A stretch of DNA of 64,000 bases from Notolepis coatsorum (taxonomy: Eukaryota > Chordata > Actinopteri > Aulopiformes > Paralepididae). Location: positions 156,717,877-156,781,876 of the forward strand of contig OZ020587.1 of the NCBI GenBank assembly GCA_963971535.1. The letters run 5' to 3'. The stretch's first letter is position 1. Each line of letters starts with the position of its first letter. The notes under the pieces are model-generated. The model ran no database searches, was not told where the DNA came from, and was given only the letters and a program-made list of their open reading frames with translations. The position numbers and the translations under genes were made by a program. Positions 23,401 to 36,071 of the stretch are shown one piece after another.

Positions 23401-26400
23401 TGTCACAAATTGTCAATCTTCCCACTAGAATAAGTATAGATAAGGATGGTAGCATTTCATCTACATGTATTGATCATATTTATACAAACGTGCCAGGCCA
23501 ATGCTCAAAGGCGGTCTCTGTTCCTGTAGGTTTCAGTGACCACAACATCATAGCAGTCTCCAGAATGACGAAGGTCCCAAAAGCCAAAGCAAAAATTATT
23601 GTCTCACGGTCATATAAGAGTTTTAATGTAGAAGGTTTTATTAATGAAATGTCGGGTATAAACTGGGAGGAGGTATGTTGTGAGGATGACCCAGAGGTTG
23701 CACTGGACTTATTTATGTTGAGGTACATGAGTGTAGCAGATAAACATGCTCCATTAAAAAAGTTCACAGTCAGAAACAAATCAGCCCCATGGATAGATAG
23801 TAGCTTAAGGATTTTAATGAATGAGAGAGACATAGCCAAAAAAGCATCAGTGTGTTCCAGTTCTGCAGATGACAGACAAAAATACCGTTCCTTACGTAAT
23901 CAAGTCACAAAGTTAAATAAGGTGAGAAAAAGGGAATATTTTAAACAATGGTTATATGATGTGAGAAATGGTAAAAATCTATGGAATGTTTTAAATCAAA
24001 TTATGGGTAGAAAATCCAATGTCCGTACACCTTTTGTTGAGTCATATGGAATTGTCCTAACCAAACCATGTGATATTGCCAACCATTTTTATGTAAGTAA
24101 GATATCTCAGCTCAGACAGGGACTGCACATCTCAAACAATACAAAATCAAATGACATAATTAAGAATATCATAATGAAAGATAAAGGGTGTAAATTTGAT
24201 TTTAAACAGGTTGAGGTTAGTGATATTGAAAGGTTACTCCAGGCTCTACCTGACAGCAAGTTAGCTGGCACAGACAACTTGGATAGTAAATTATTGAGAA
24301 TTACTGCTACGATCATAGCAAGTCCAGTGTGTCATATTATTAATAGATGTATACAAGTGGGACTATGTCCAAAGAGATGGAAGGAGGCTAAGGTTACTCC
24401 TTTACCCAAAGACTCCAAATCAGTTTTTAATGAGGGCAACTCCAGACCTATAAGCATTTTACCAGTTTTAAGCAAAATCATGGAAAAGTGTGTTTTTGCA
24501 CAAATCCAAGAATATTTTCAGTTTAACAGTCTGGCTACAGAGTCTCAACATGCATACAGATCTGGTCACTCCACATCGACTGCTCTAGTTCAGATGACTG
24601 ACGACTGGCTCAGAGCTATTGACAACTCCATGATAGTGGGAGCTGTGTTTTTAGATGTCAGTGCTGCATTTGATGTGCTTGACCATTCTCTCTTGATTGA
24701 TAAACTTAAATGTTATGGTTTTAATCCCCTGGCTTTGATGTGGATGCAGAGTTATCTGTCCTCCAGATCTCAGCAGGTTTATTTGAATGGCAGCCTATCT
24801 AGTAGTAGAAGTTTGGAGTGTGGTGTTCCACAGGGGAGCTCCCTAGGGCCTCTGCTCTACTCAGTGTTCACCAATGACCTACCGTGGGCTACTAAGAATG
24901 CCAAATTGGTTCAATATGCAGATGATTCCACCTTGTATTATGCTTCTCCATCAAATGGTATGCTTAATGAAGTCCTGAGCAGAGAACTTAATGATGTGAA
25001 TGATTGGATAGTAGCTAACAGGCTTGTACTGAACATCTCTAAGACAAAAAGCATGGTGTTTGGATCGAGGCATGGGTTGTCTTGTAACCCAAAGCTTATT
25101 TTAAATTCATGTAACTCCATCGTTAAGCAAGTTGAAAGCATTAAGCTCCTGGGAGTGACACTGGATAGTACTCTATCTTGGTCAAACCACATCACTAACA
25201 TTGTCTCAAAGATGGGAAGAGCTGTAGGCATTGTTAGAAAATGTGCTTCTTTTGTTGATCGTCCTCTTCTACGTCAGATTATTCAGAGTCTAGTCCTGTG
25301 TCATGTTGATTATTGTTCGGTGATCTGGTCATCTGCCACCAAAGGTGAGATCAGGAGACTACAGGTAGTCCAGAACAGGGCAGCACGGTTGGCTTTGGGT
25401 TGCTCATTAAGGTCCAATGTCAACCGTATGCATGCTGGTCTCTCCTGGCTCACAGTTGAAAAAAGGTTATCGTCTAACTCACTTGTATTGTGTAAATCAG
25501 TCATTAACAGCAAGACTCCATATTTTGTGTTTGAGCAACTTGTTTACAGAAGCTCTATACAAGACCATAATACAAGAGGGGCCAGAAATGGCAGTTTGTA
25601 CTCCCTCGTCCTAGAACCAATGCTTTAAAGCGGTCCTTTATTTATAGGTGCATAACACTCTGGAACAACCTACCTAGTTATCTCTACACTTTTAGTAAAT
25701 AAATTTTTAAAAAGAAACTCAAATCTCAATTACAGTTGTTGCCTTAATGTGTATTGCATTTGTGTATGGGTTTTTGCCTATTAGCCTACAAGTTCTCATT
25801 TTGTATCTTTTAAAATGGATATTTATTGTATGTTTTTAGTTAATTGTTTTGTTTTTTTATTTCCATCTATAGCATCTGTGAAAGTATCTTATTTTGCTAT
25901 ATACTAAATCCTTGTTTTTATCTTTTGTATTGATCTATGCATTAACTGTTTTATGTATCGTGTTGTGTGGACCCCAGGAAGACTAGCTGGGAGCCATGGC
26001 ACCAGCTAATGGGGATCCTTAATAAAAACAAAACCCTGTCCTGATCGTTGCTCGCATATTCCCTCCACTGGCCGGTTGCAGGGATAGAAGCCCATCACAT
26101 GTCCCCTCCGATACATGTAGAGGCAGCCAGTCACATCTAGTATGACGGCCGGCCCAAGCCGGAGGCAACGCCGACAGCCGGATTCGAACCCGGTGTCTCT
26201 TGCGTTGGTGACAAGCGCAATGTCCGCTGCGCCACCCAGCCATCCTTGTTTATACTATGTTTTAACTATGTTCAATTTTTTTTTTATTAATAATTTTTTT
26301 TTAACTGTTTTAACCCTGTAGCACTTTGGGATCCTAGTGAACGAAAAGTACAATACAAATACAATTTATTATTATTATTAACCCATTCTCTGCCAGGCAT

Positions 26401-29400
26401 TGTACCCATCATTGTACCCTCTCTGCCAGCGCTATAAGTCTATGGAGATGTTCACCTTCTTTGCAGGGCTATAACTTTTTTAATTGTATTGCTAAATTGA
26501 CATTACTATGGCCCATTCAACATCAATTATCTATCGTTCAGGATGTAGGAACATTTTACCTTTTCATTCACACATTCATACTAAAATACCGTCTAGAGCA
26601 GGGGTGTCAAACTCATTTTCACAGAGGGCCACATCAGCATTATGGTTGCCCTCAAAGGGCCAAATACCGTATAAATGTTCATGTAATGTAAAATAAATGT
26701 AGCTACTCATTTACATATTGTTAAACATGTTGTTTCTGTATTTATTACTTATTCAAGTTATACATATTGCATATGCATTTGCATAGATGTAAAAATATAT
26801 GTTAGCTTATGTTATTTTAACAAATAATTTTAGTTTATCAGAACCCCATATTACTCCATTAATCAATGAGCAAACCATTCAAGTAAATAACAAAGAAGAA
26901 GATCATCAAATACAAGCTATGACATTAAGTTTGTTCAAAACCTTTTTGTCACAGTCAAGAGGGGCAGAACTAACAACTGAGCTGCAAAGAACACGTGGGA
27001 CAGATGTAGCAGATGTTACAAAAACAAATGGCTGCACACAACCTTGCAGAGGCCATACATCCAACTAATAGAAGATAGTTTAATTAACTTTAATTAACAG
27101 ATTGCAGAATGGGTACAGTACAGTACAGCTCAATACACACAATTGTTAAGGGGATGCAGACCAGAGAAAGACTTTCGACTTGTTTACATCAGGGTCCACC
27201 ATTTTCAATTCGTAATGAAATTGCTATTATGTGTCTGCATGAACACACAACTGTAACTGTACTCAAAAATAACAAAATAAGGGTTGTCTCAGTTCACAAC
27301 TATATTGGTCAAGTTTTGGGTGGGACTTGTTTGTGTCCCTACAGCTTCTTATTCAATTGAGCGAGATGCTCGATTATGTCACACAGCCAGTTTGCATCCG
27401 ACAGTTCAGACAATATTTCTTCAACCCTTTGTTACCTATTCCGCCTGGATCTTTTTTGTATTTTGGGCTGTAAAATTGTCAAAGAATGTCTGAGGAGTAA
27501 GTGCGTTTGGCTTTTTTCCTTTGTTACTTCATCAATACCTCAGATGTTCAACATACATGTATGTGTAAGAATGTGTAATAACTAAGGCTGTCAAAGTTAA
27601 AGCTTTATTAACGCATTAACCCACAATTATTTTAACGCCGCAATTTTTTAACCCAATATTAATGTAAAAAAGAAAAAATGACCGACGTTAAATGATTCAT
27701 GTAGTATGGGTGATATATTGATCAGAGCAGTTTGTATCGAAAATGATAAAGAAAAACGCTGAAACTCACCCCAGTCTCCTCGTAGCGTTGGGCGATGAGA
27801 GTGCAGCAAACAGATCCCAATTATGGGATGTTGATCGATGCGATCCATTTCCGGTTTGTATATTACTAATACACGTCCAAATCATGTTGATTATTGAGTT
27901 ATGGCAAAGATCTATATCGACGGTGTCTGTATTGAGCCCCGGGACGATAAGCGAGTGGCCGGATGAAAATAGGGGACGGATCGAGCACTTCCGGGCACTT
28001 CCGGTTTGGCAACTCGTCGATCGGCCACGAGGTGGCGGTATTGAAGTGTTGCAGAGTTGTGATGGCCCAGACAGCATCACCCAAGACTCCGTGGGTGAAA
28101 TATGAATACCATGACGAAAATATGAAATATTGATCTCAAAAACGCCTTACGGAGTTATTGGCAGACAACGCATGGCGGAGAAACCCGCCGTAACACGTGA
28201 ATGGCGGAGAATGGGTTAACAAGGGAACCTCAGTGCAGACATGAAGGAAGCAAACAAGGGAACGTCAGTACAGCGTATGAAGCGTATGCGTTGTGTTTTT
28301 CCAATGTCAATATAATGACATGCATTACTGTCAAAAGCAGTGTACACACTTGTACACACACGCTAGAGGTGTCACAATGTTAACACTTTGGCTGCCATGG
28401 GTTAAATTCATTATCAACCGTAGGTTGCGGGCTCTATTTGTCTATAGAGAAAGTCCCCTTCTTTGCAGGGCTATAACTTTTTAAATTCTATTGCTACATT
28501 GCCATTATTAGGGCCCATTCAAAGTCCTATATGTATTGTTCATTGTGTAGCAACGTTAAACTTTTTCATTCACATATTCATAGTAAAGTATGGTCTAATG
28601 TATAAGTATGTTTTCATCTCTTTCTGCAGCTTTCTCCAGAACGTGATCTATAGCCCCAAATACATTATATTGATGATGCAATACAGTTTTATGGCAATCA
28701 GCGCGATATAAAAAATTCCAACTAGACGTACTTCTAGAAGTTACTACACGTCATCTGATGTTGACCGGATGGGCTAGGGGGCGTTTATAATTCCGTGGGC
28801 AGCGTTATACCAATCATCTAATGTGGGTCAAATGTTGATAATAGCAGTTAGTATCGAAGACGGTAATTTTACACGCTAAAACTCACCCCAGTCTCCGCGT
28901 GCCGTTGGGCGATCATCGTAGAGTAGAAATTTTACCATTATGGGATGTCGATTTACCCGGTCCATCTCCAGCTTGTATAATGGTATATACGTCCAAATCA
29001 TGTTGTTTATCGAGTTATTGGCAATCGATCGCTATGTAGTGTGTCGAGATCGAGTCCCGGGACCTATAGCCAGTGCCCGGAAGTAATACGGCCGACCAAC
29101 ACAACCTCTACGGCACTTCCTGTTAAGCGATTGCGCCGATCGGCCACCAGATGGCGCTCCTGAAACGCCAGAGAGCTCAGTGGGTCCTCCTGGTGGATCT
29201 CAGGCCAGGGGAGGGGAAATATGAATCCGATCCCAGATTTTTGAAATATTGATATTAAAGACGCTGTAAAACGTCTTCGGCAACTTGCGCATGGCCGGGA
29301 ATGACGTGTTTAGGCGTTTTCCGGCAGCCAAAGTGTTAAGAATCATTTCAAATATTCAGAAATAAGTTGTAAGAAACATTTTAAATTTGATATTGTTCCT

Positions 29401-32400
29401 CGGTCCTCACTGAAAATGCCTTATACCCACCAGCATTCTGGTAATCACATTCCTAGTGTGCAATAACAGAATATTCCATTATTTCTCAATAAATCCAACA
29501 CATTAGATTAGATTATACACGGGAGAACAGGGCAGTGCATTGTTTGGAGGGGCAATTTATAGTTTTCCTTGTAAATCGGAAACATAATATACACAATGCA
29601 AGCCAGTTCCTCATTAAGTATCGATGCATATTTTGGTTGATACCTTTGACATTACTGTAGGAATTAGGGCAGCGCTTCATATTACAGTGCACATTTTACA
29701 GGGTAATAACATAGAAATAACTGTTATAATAACACAGTGTCATTACATGATCTGTGATCAGATCTGAGGTCAGTCAATATCTGTAAACTACACAGACAAC
29801 TGTGGAAATCGAGAGCCTCAAGATTTGTGACCAACTTTTTGCACGCAAAATCCAAATTACTTCTATTTAAATATAGGGCTTATAACTGAAATCAGAAGGT
29901 GCACCCATAGCCCAGTACAATCACCATGGCTACAGGAAGATGTTCACCGTCTATGAAGCACCAGGAGGACTTTCTAAATTGTGGGGGGGAAGTGACAGAG
30001 ATGCATCCAAATACACCCACACAGGAAGATGCATCTAGACACACCCACACAGGAAGATGCATCTAGACACACCCACACAGGAAGATGCATCTAGACACAC
30101 CCACACAGGAAGATGCATCTAGACACACCCACACAGGAAGATGCATCTAGACACACCCACACAGAAAGATGCAGAAACAGAACTGCGCGTATAGTTTCAA
30201 GTTTGTTTAATAGTTGTCATACAGAAGTACAGAATACTTTTATACAAAATGCTTCTTTCTGTTACGCTCCAGAGACTGTGCTAGACAAAAGATAAGTATA
30301 AAATCAAATAAAATAGTATAGCATGTAAAAATAGAAGTCACGTACGTAGACAGTGTTCAGTATATTATGTACAATGTTCGATGCAGAATAGAGTAACTGA
30401 GTTACCGTACAATATACAATATACTATGCAATATACTAATATACAATACTATATAGTGCAAAGCAGAAATGGGATGAGGTACAATTTACAGTAAGGTGTA
30501 CTGAGGTATGGGTTGTAGTGAAAATCCTTTACCAATAAATATAAAGTGTGTCTAGGTGTTCTAAAGTGTGGCGAGTGGGTGCTGCAGTGTGTTGTTTGTT
30601 TAAAGTGAGTGTGTGCGTATGGATGAGTGTGTTGTGTGTGTTGTGTTGGGAGTGCATTTGATGGTTGTTGCATAGTGTTATTGTTCGTTGAGCAACCTGA
30701 TGGCCTGGGGATAGAAGCTTCTTCTTAGTCTTTCTGTGCTTGCCATGAGACTCCGGTATCGCTTGCCTGACCGCAGCAGTTCAAAGAGGCAGTTGTTTGG
30801 GTGGCTGAAGTCCTTAATATCTTAGCCTTACCCCTGCACCGTTTGTTGTAAATGTCTTGGAGAGTGGGAAGCCCCCCTCCAATTGTGCGTTCGGCTGAAC
30901 GTGCCACTCTCTGTAGTCTGCTTCGGTCTTGTGCGGTGCTATTCCCAAACCAGGAGGTGATATTGCCAGTCAGGATGCTCTCTATTGTACATGAGTAGAA
31001 GTTCTTAAGGATCTTCTGACTGACTTGGAACAGGCTATACAATGCAGTTCAAGCGTTTCAGGTTTAAAAAGGGTTAACCCAGGCCAACAGGTCAAAGCCC
31101 GACCTGAGCCTGGAGGACCGGGACCTACACAGGGATGCATAGAGGAGTTGACAGAAGCGGCCTCCCCGACAGCCCCCTCCCATCCCCGGTTTAACAGGGA
31201 GAGAGGGGTGAAACAAAATGGAGAAGGACCAACCCCCTAAGTACAACACAGTATGGACCAATACATGCCACTGTTAAGGGCAACTCAAGGTGACATGTAT
31301 ATGACACACACACACATTCATGACATCAACCCCTGTGACGTCCAGCCCAACCGGGCATTTCCCCCCTGGAAAAGCACAGAGTCCCTCTGGGAACCAGACC
31401 CAGTCTGCGCCCCGGCGGACAACGGGTTAAACTGATCCGGTCCGGCGCGACCAGGACCAGTCCCGTGCCCTAGTCACGCCGCCGCCGCCCCCAGTCCTAA
31501 GAGGGGGGTAGGTACGCGTGTCAATCCAAAACATCACAGAGGGCGCCACCAAAACGGTCAGTACGCGAATGCACTGCTCTTGGTGGCCCACCCAAAGGCG
31601 TGAACCCCCCTGCCAATGTTTGATCTACTCCGTCATCTCCCCCCAGAGATGTACGTATGTGAGCTGTCGAGTCTAACCTAGTGCACTGGCGCTCGGTAGA
31701 GACAAAATCTACTTCCCAGCCGACCACATAAAAAAAACAGTTTTTATGCTATGTTGGGCAACCCAAGGCGCGCGCTGGTCCCAAAAAGCGGATTCAATCA
31801 TTGAAAACACCCTGGGCCAGCGCTGATCGGTCTCGTAAGACCACACGCCGATTTGATAAAACAGCGTGTATGCTCGTAAAGAACCCGAGAACAGTGACGG
31901 TGAATTTCTAACAAGAAAGAACCCCACAATGTTTCCCCCTTGCAGTCTGGGACGAGCAGCAGGAAGCCGGTCTACAAAAGACAGACATGGGTCCTCACAC
32001 GACAGGCCTGGGAATAACAACCGCGTCAATTCTGCCCTTTATGTAAGAGGAGAAGACAGCGATTTTCCCAGAGAGACCACAACGTGAGTAAAACAATTGA
32101 AAAAGGTTCATGTAACAATTGGACTAAGACTCTCTGAGGAGGAGGCTCTGAAAACTCTGAGGAGGCTCCCTCACTGAGAGGGAGGTTCTGAAACTCAGGA
32201 GGCTCTGAAACTCCCTGAGGAGGAGGCTCTGAAACTCCCTGAGGAGGAGGCTCTGACCCAATATACACTACTGGTAGGGAGCAGAGTAGAAGACAAATTG
32301 TCTCTACTGCATTGCACCACCTATCCTTTACAATGACAGCGGTCTGTAGTACAGGCCCTGTAACTCACGGACATGTGTCTTGGCCAGCAAGAAAAAGCGG

Positions 32401-35400
32401 CTGTGACGTTTTCAAATGGCCGGGGGAATCCTGTGTCCCACCTATCCTGATTTGGTGTAACCCCCCCCCTGATACGACACCATAGAAAGCAGAGCCGTGA
32501 CACCAGTTGCATGGCGCGCCAGATGAAAGCTGCACGCCAGCCAAAAAACTGGTTTTATTTCACGGCTCTGGCTTATGTGTGAAAAAACTTGCCACCTGCT
32601 ATTTTTATCATGACCCTTAGGCAAAGAAAAAATATCAAGCTAAAGAGAGGGACTCAAGGCCCTTGGTCATAAGCCACATATGTACAGCTCTGTAGGCTAA
32701 CACCTAGACCAGTTGTGGACTCAATGCTACGTTTACCTAAACGTTACATGACACACCACAACTCTCATCATACAATAAAAAAACCCAAGTCCACTTTTAC
32801 TCACGTAAGAAAAAATGCTGTCTTTAAGTAGAGAAAGACATAAGCCTTGGCCAAGTGCTAGAACTACAACCTTGCTAAGCTATACACAATAGCGACCAAC
32901 ACAATTTTCAAAGAAAACTGCACAACTTCAAGCAAGAAGATGCCCCAGCATTTGTAGATGCGAGTTCACATAGCACACGTCGTATCCCCCAAAATGCAGT
33001 GAAGTAACACACGTTTTGTTAAACAAAAACATTGTTATTAACATTCGGGGGGGGGGGGGGGGAAAGGAAGAGTGGGTCATAGTGTAATGTCCTACCTGAC
33101 CCTCTGAACGCAGGATGAAATTGCCGCAATAAATGGCTGGTCCACCATGTTGACGAGGCCTCTTGCTGGCGGGGCCAGAAGTGGCGCCGAGTCCGACTGG
33201 AGCTTCTCTCCGACGCTTCACCCACATCCTGCGGCCGGTCATGGAACAGGCAGACGACATCTTCTGCCAGAGATGACGCCGAGTCAGAGTGTTCAGGGCC
33301 CGCTACCTCCCCACGGCTAACGCCAACAGTTAGCCTAATAGCTAACTGGCTAACAGCTAGCTCTTACCCGCTATCGATAGCCACCAGCTAACGCAGTAGC
33401 AAGCTAAAGCGGCTACTACTGAAGCTGTGTAACGTGAGGAATAGCGATACAGGCCAAACACTTCAGACAGCCGACTGTCTCTCCTTCTTTTTATGCAAAA
33501 GAAAAAAGGGAAGGCAACACACGTCCCTCTCACAGAACGGTGTTACCAGATACAGCGGCACCGGCAGCAAGCTCTGTTGTATGCGGGCTGCAGCCGTCTT
33601 GAGCTCGGAGATATTCTCCTAATGAAACACCAAGCTCGCATCCTCCGTGCCGGGAGCTTTCGTCTTGAAAAGCGGGGCCAGCGTGGTGGCAGAGGGCATC
33701 CGTCTTGAGAGACCTGGGACTCGAACCCTAGACTCGGAATCACAGCCCCAGGAAAACAAAGCTACGAACTCTGAGGAGGAGCACTGTTTTATCGTCGGGC
33801 ATCAAACAAGAACCCCCTCCGTAACGAAGGGATTCTTGCTTGGAGCCGACCTTACGCAAGCTGCGCAGTTGCCCCAGCACAACTGACACACCTGAGGCTC
33901 ACGTCGCAAAACACCACCCGCCCTAGAGAGAACGTCAGCTCTCTCAGCCGACCGCCTCTCGCGGCATAGTATCCAGCTGCATAGCCGGAGCACAACGCCG
34001 GCGGGGGAACTGCTCAGCGACGCGTGCCCCAATGCGAAGCGCCGGTGGAGGTCAGAATGATCATCATCTTCTAGACTTCTCCGGTGGTGACGACATTATC
34101 CTTTCTTTCTCCCGTAAATTAGTGAGAGAGGGAGAAACAAAAAAAATGCCAACACAGCTCCTATAACTAAACTAACTACTTTAACACTAAACTTAAAGCG
34201 GTGCTATGACACAGGCTTCGGCGGTGAAAGTAGGGAAGGAGCCGTTAGTATGGCCATGACCCCGCCTATATAGGAGCGGATGTGGGAGTGGTCAGGCAGG
34301 TGGGCAGGTCGTACACGAGGTGAAAAATGTTCATGATAGAATATGATTAAAGGGACAGTTCCAGTAGAGCAAAGCGTAAGCTATAACGAAATATAACAGC
34401 CATGGTCGAGACTAGGGGTGGGAATCACCAGAGGCCTCACGATACGATATTATCACGATACTTAAGTCACGATACGATAGTATTGCGATTCAAAATATAT
34501 TGCGATATTAATATTGCGATATATTGCGATGTATTACCTTTTTTCAACTGCAAAGTAAAACTGTGTCAACATGTTTCAGCTAATAAAATGTGTGGACTAC
34601 TGTACTATTACAGGTAGGTACTGAAATGAACAATGCAACTTCCTTATAGAATCTTTTTTTTTTTGCATAATAAAATATCGATACTTGGCGCCCTTTTATC
34701 AATACCGTATGGATGTTTTCCCCCCCACCACTAGTAGAGACTCACCTGCAGTATCCCCACTGAGTTGGGCTGGTCACTGTTGGGCTCTGCAGCGACGCCG
34801 TTACTCTCCGTCTTTATGTGAAGGCTCCTGCCGAGGATCAATACAGAGTTCATGACCCTTCATAAAACAGCGGACATTAAAACGTTTTTTTTAGAGGCAT
34901 CCCATTGATTGTGGTGAAAGGTAGAAGTGTGCAATGACTATCAGGTGCACAGTTGTGGCAAGGATCAAAACAAACAGAATACCTGACACATATTAGATTT
35001 GATTCAAATGTATAGTCATCATACAGCACAAGTAATACAGTACAACGAAAAGTTTGACATCTAACCAGAGTGCAAATGTAACAGTAAAGTGCAATAGTAA
35101 TATACAATGTACACAGGTGATTAAACTGGGTATAAGATATATAAATTAGTACTAGTAGTGATGCCCCGATCGATCGGCCAGTGATATTGTCTACTGATAT
35201 TTGGAATTCCGATAATTCTTCCTAGTCGCCGATTGCGAAAACCGATCGATGACTCGCGCGAAAAACATGATCCAATTCTCAGCGGAGTCGGAATGAGAGC
35301 ATGAGAGAGCGAGTGTGTGTGAGAGAGAGCGTGTGTGCACGAGCGTGAGAGAGAGCAAGTGTGTGTGAGAGAGAGAGAATGTGTGCACGAGCGTGAGAGC

Positions 35401-36031
35401 GTGCGCGTGTATGCACGAGCGTGTGTGTGTGCGAGCGACCATGAGAGGGAGTAAGTGAAGTAATTAGGGGTGCACTATATTGATTTTTTGACCCCGATAT
35501 CGATACCGATAACTTTCTGCTCCTCAAGGTCGATACCGATATATATATATATATATATATTTATTGTATTATAATTTTTTTGTGTGTATATTCCTGTAGT
35601 TTTGACCTAACCAGATTTATCATGACATGAGCGTTACTACTATGAACAAAACAAAGCCAAGAGAACAGTTTTGACAATTTTTTTTTTAATTTGAATAAAG
35701 TGACTATATTTATTTTTCCAAATAAATATAATTTGAGTCAATCACAAAATTCACAATCCGTCAATGTCATTAACAATGTGTTTCCCTGAACAATGAGTGA
35801 ACTAAAAACCAACAGGTATTGTTGTGCTTTGTCAGTAGGAATGGGTACCATTCACATTTGAACCGATACGTGAATCGATACCGGTACCCAACGGTACCTT
35901 TTTTCTGTACTTTAATCTCTAAAAATGTAATCTACCTAACTCAGTTGTAAAAAAAAAAAATCCAAACTTCAAATAACCTAAGTAAGCATATATTGTGTGT
36001 GTGAACGTTGACATGAAAGAAAAAAAAAGTA

Positions 36032-36071
<40 letters not shown>

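Larger units (their letters stand above)
21174..26033 (+). mobile_element. Nearly full-length two-ORF LINE
   Basis: A 4860-bp element starting with a GC-rich 5' UTR (AAGATGGCAGCTCCATG), then 63-bp tandem repeats, ORF1 (22022-22837), ORF2 (22860-25628) and a 3' UTR ending GGGGATCCTTAATAAAAACA. A 7-bp duplication CCCTGTC flanks it (21167-21173 and 26034-26040). ORF2 has APE endonuclease and RT of CR1/L2/Rex-like type, while ORF1 has a coiled coil plus RRM-like region. It is the best-preserved autonomous element in the window, inserted in SINE copy B in prkra intron 4. Confidence 0.92.

Noticed and set aside
26461-28711. Similar small frames (beginning MQGYNF) at 26461 and 28463, partly recurring at 45662
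   Set aside because: They are shared because the DNA is shared among three piggyBac-like elements; they are short, differ in extent and show no transposase motif.
30012-30176. Direct repeats resembling a short CRISPR array
   Set aside because: Six head-to-tail 28-bp units with no spacers; a plain minisatellite.
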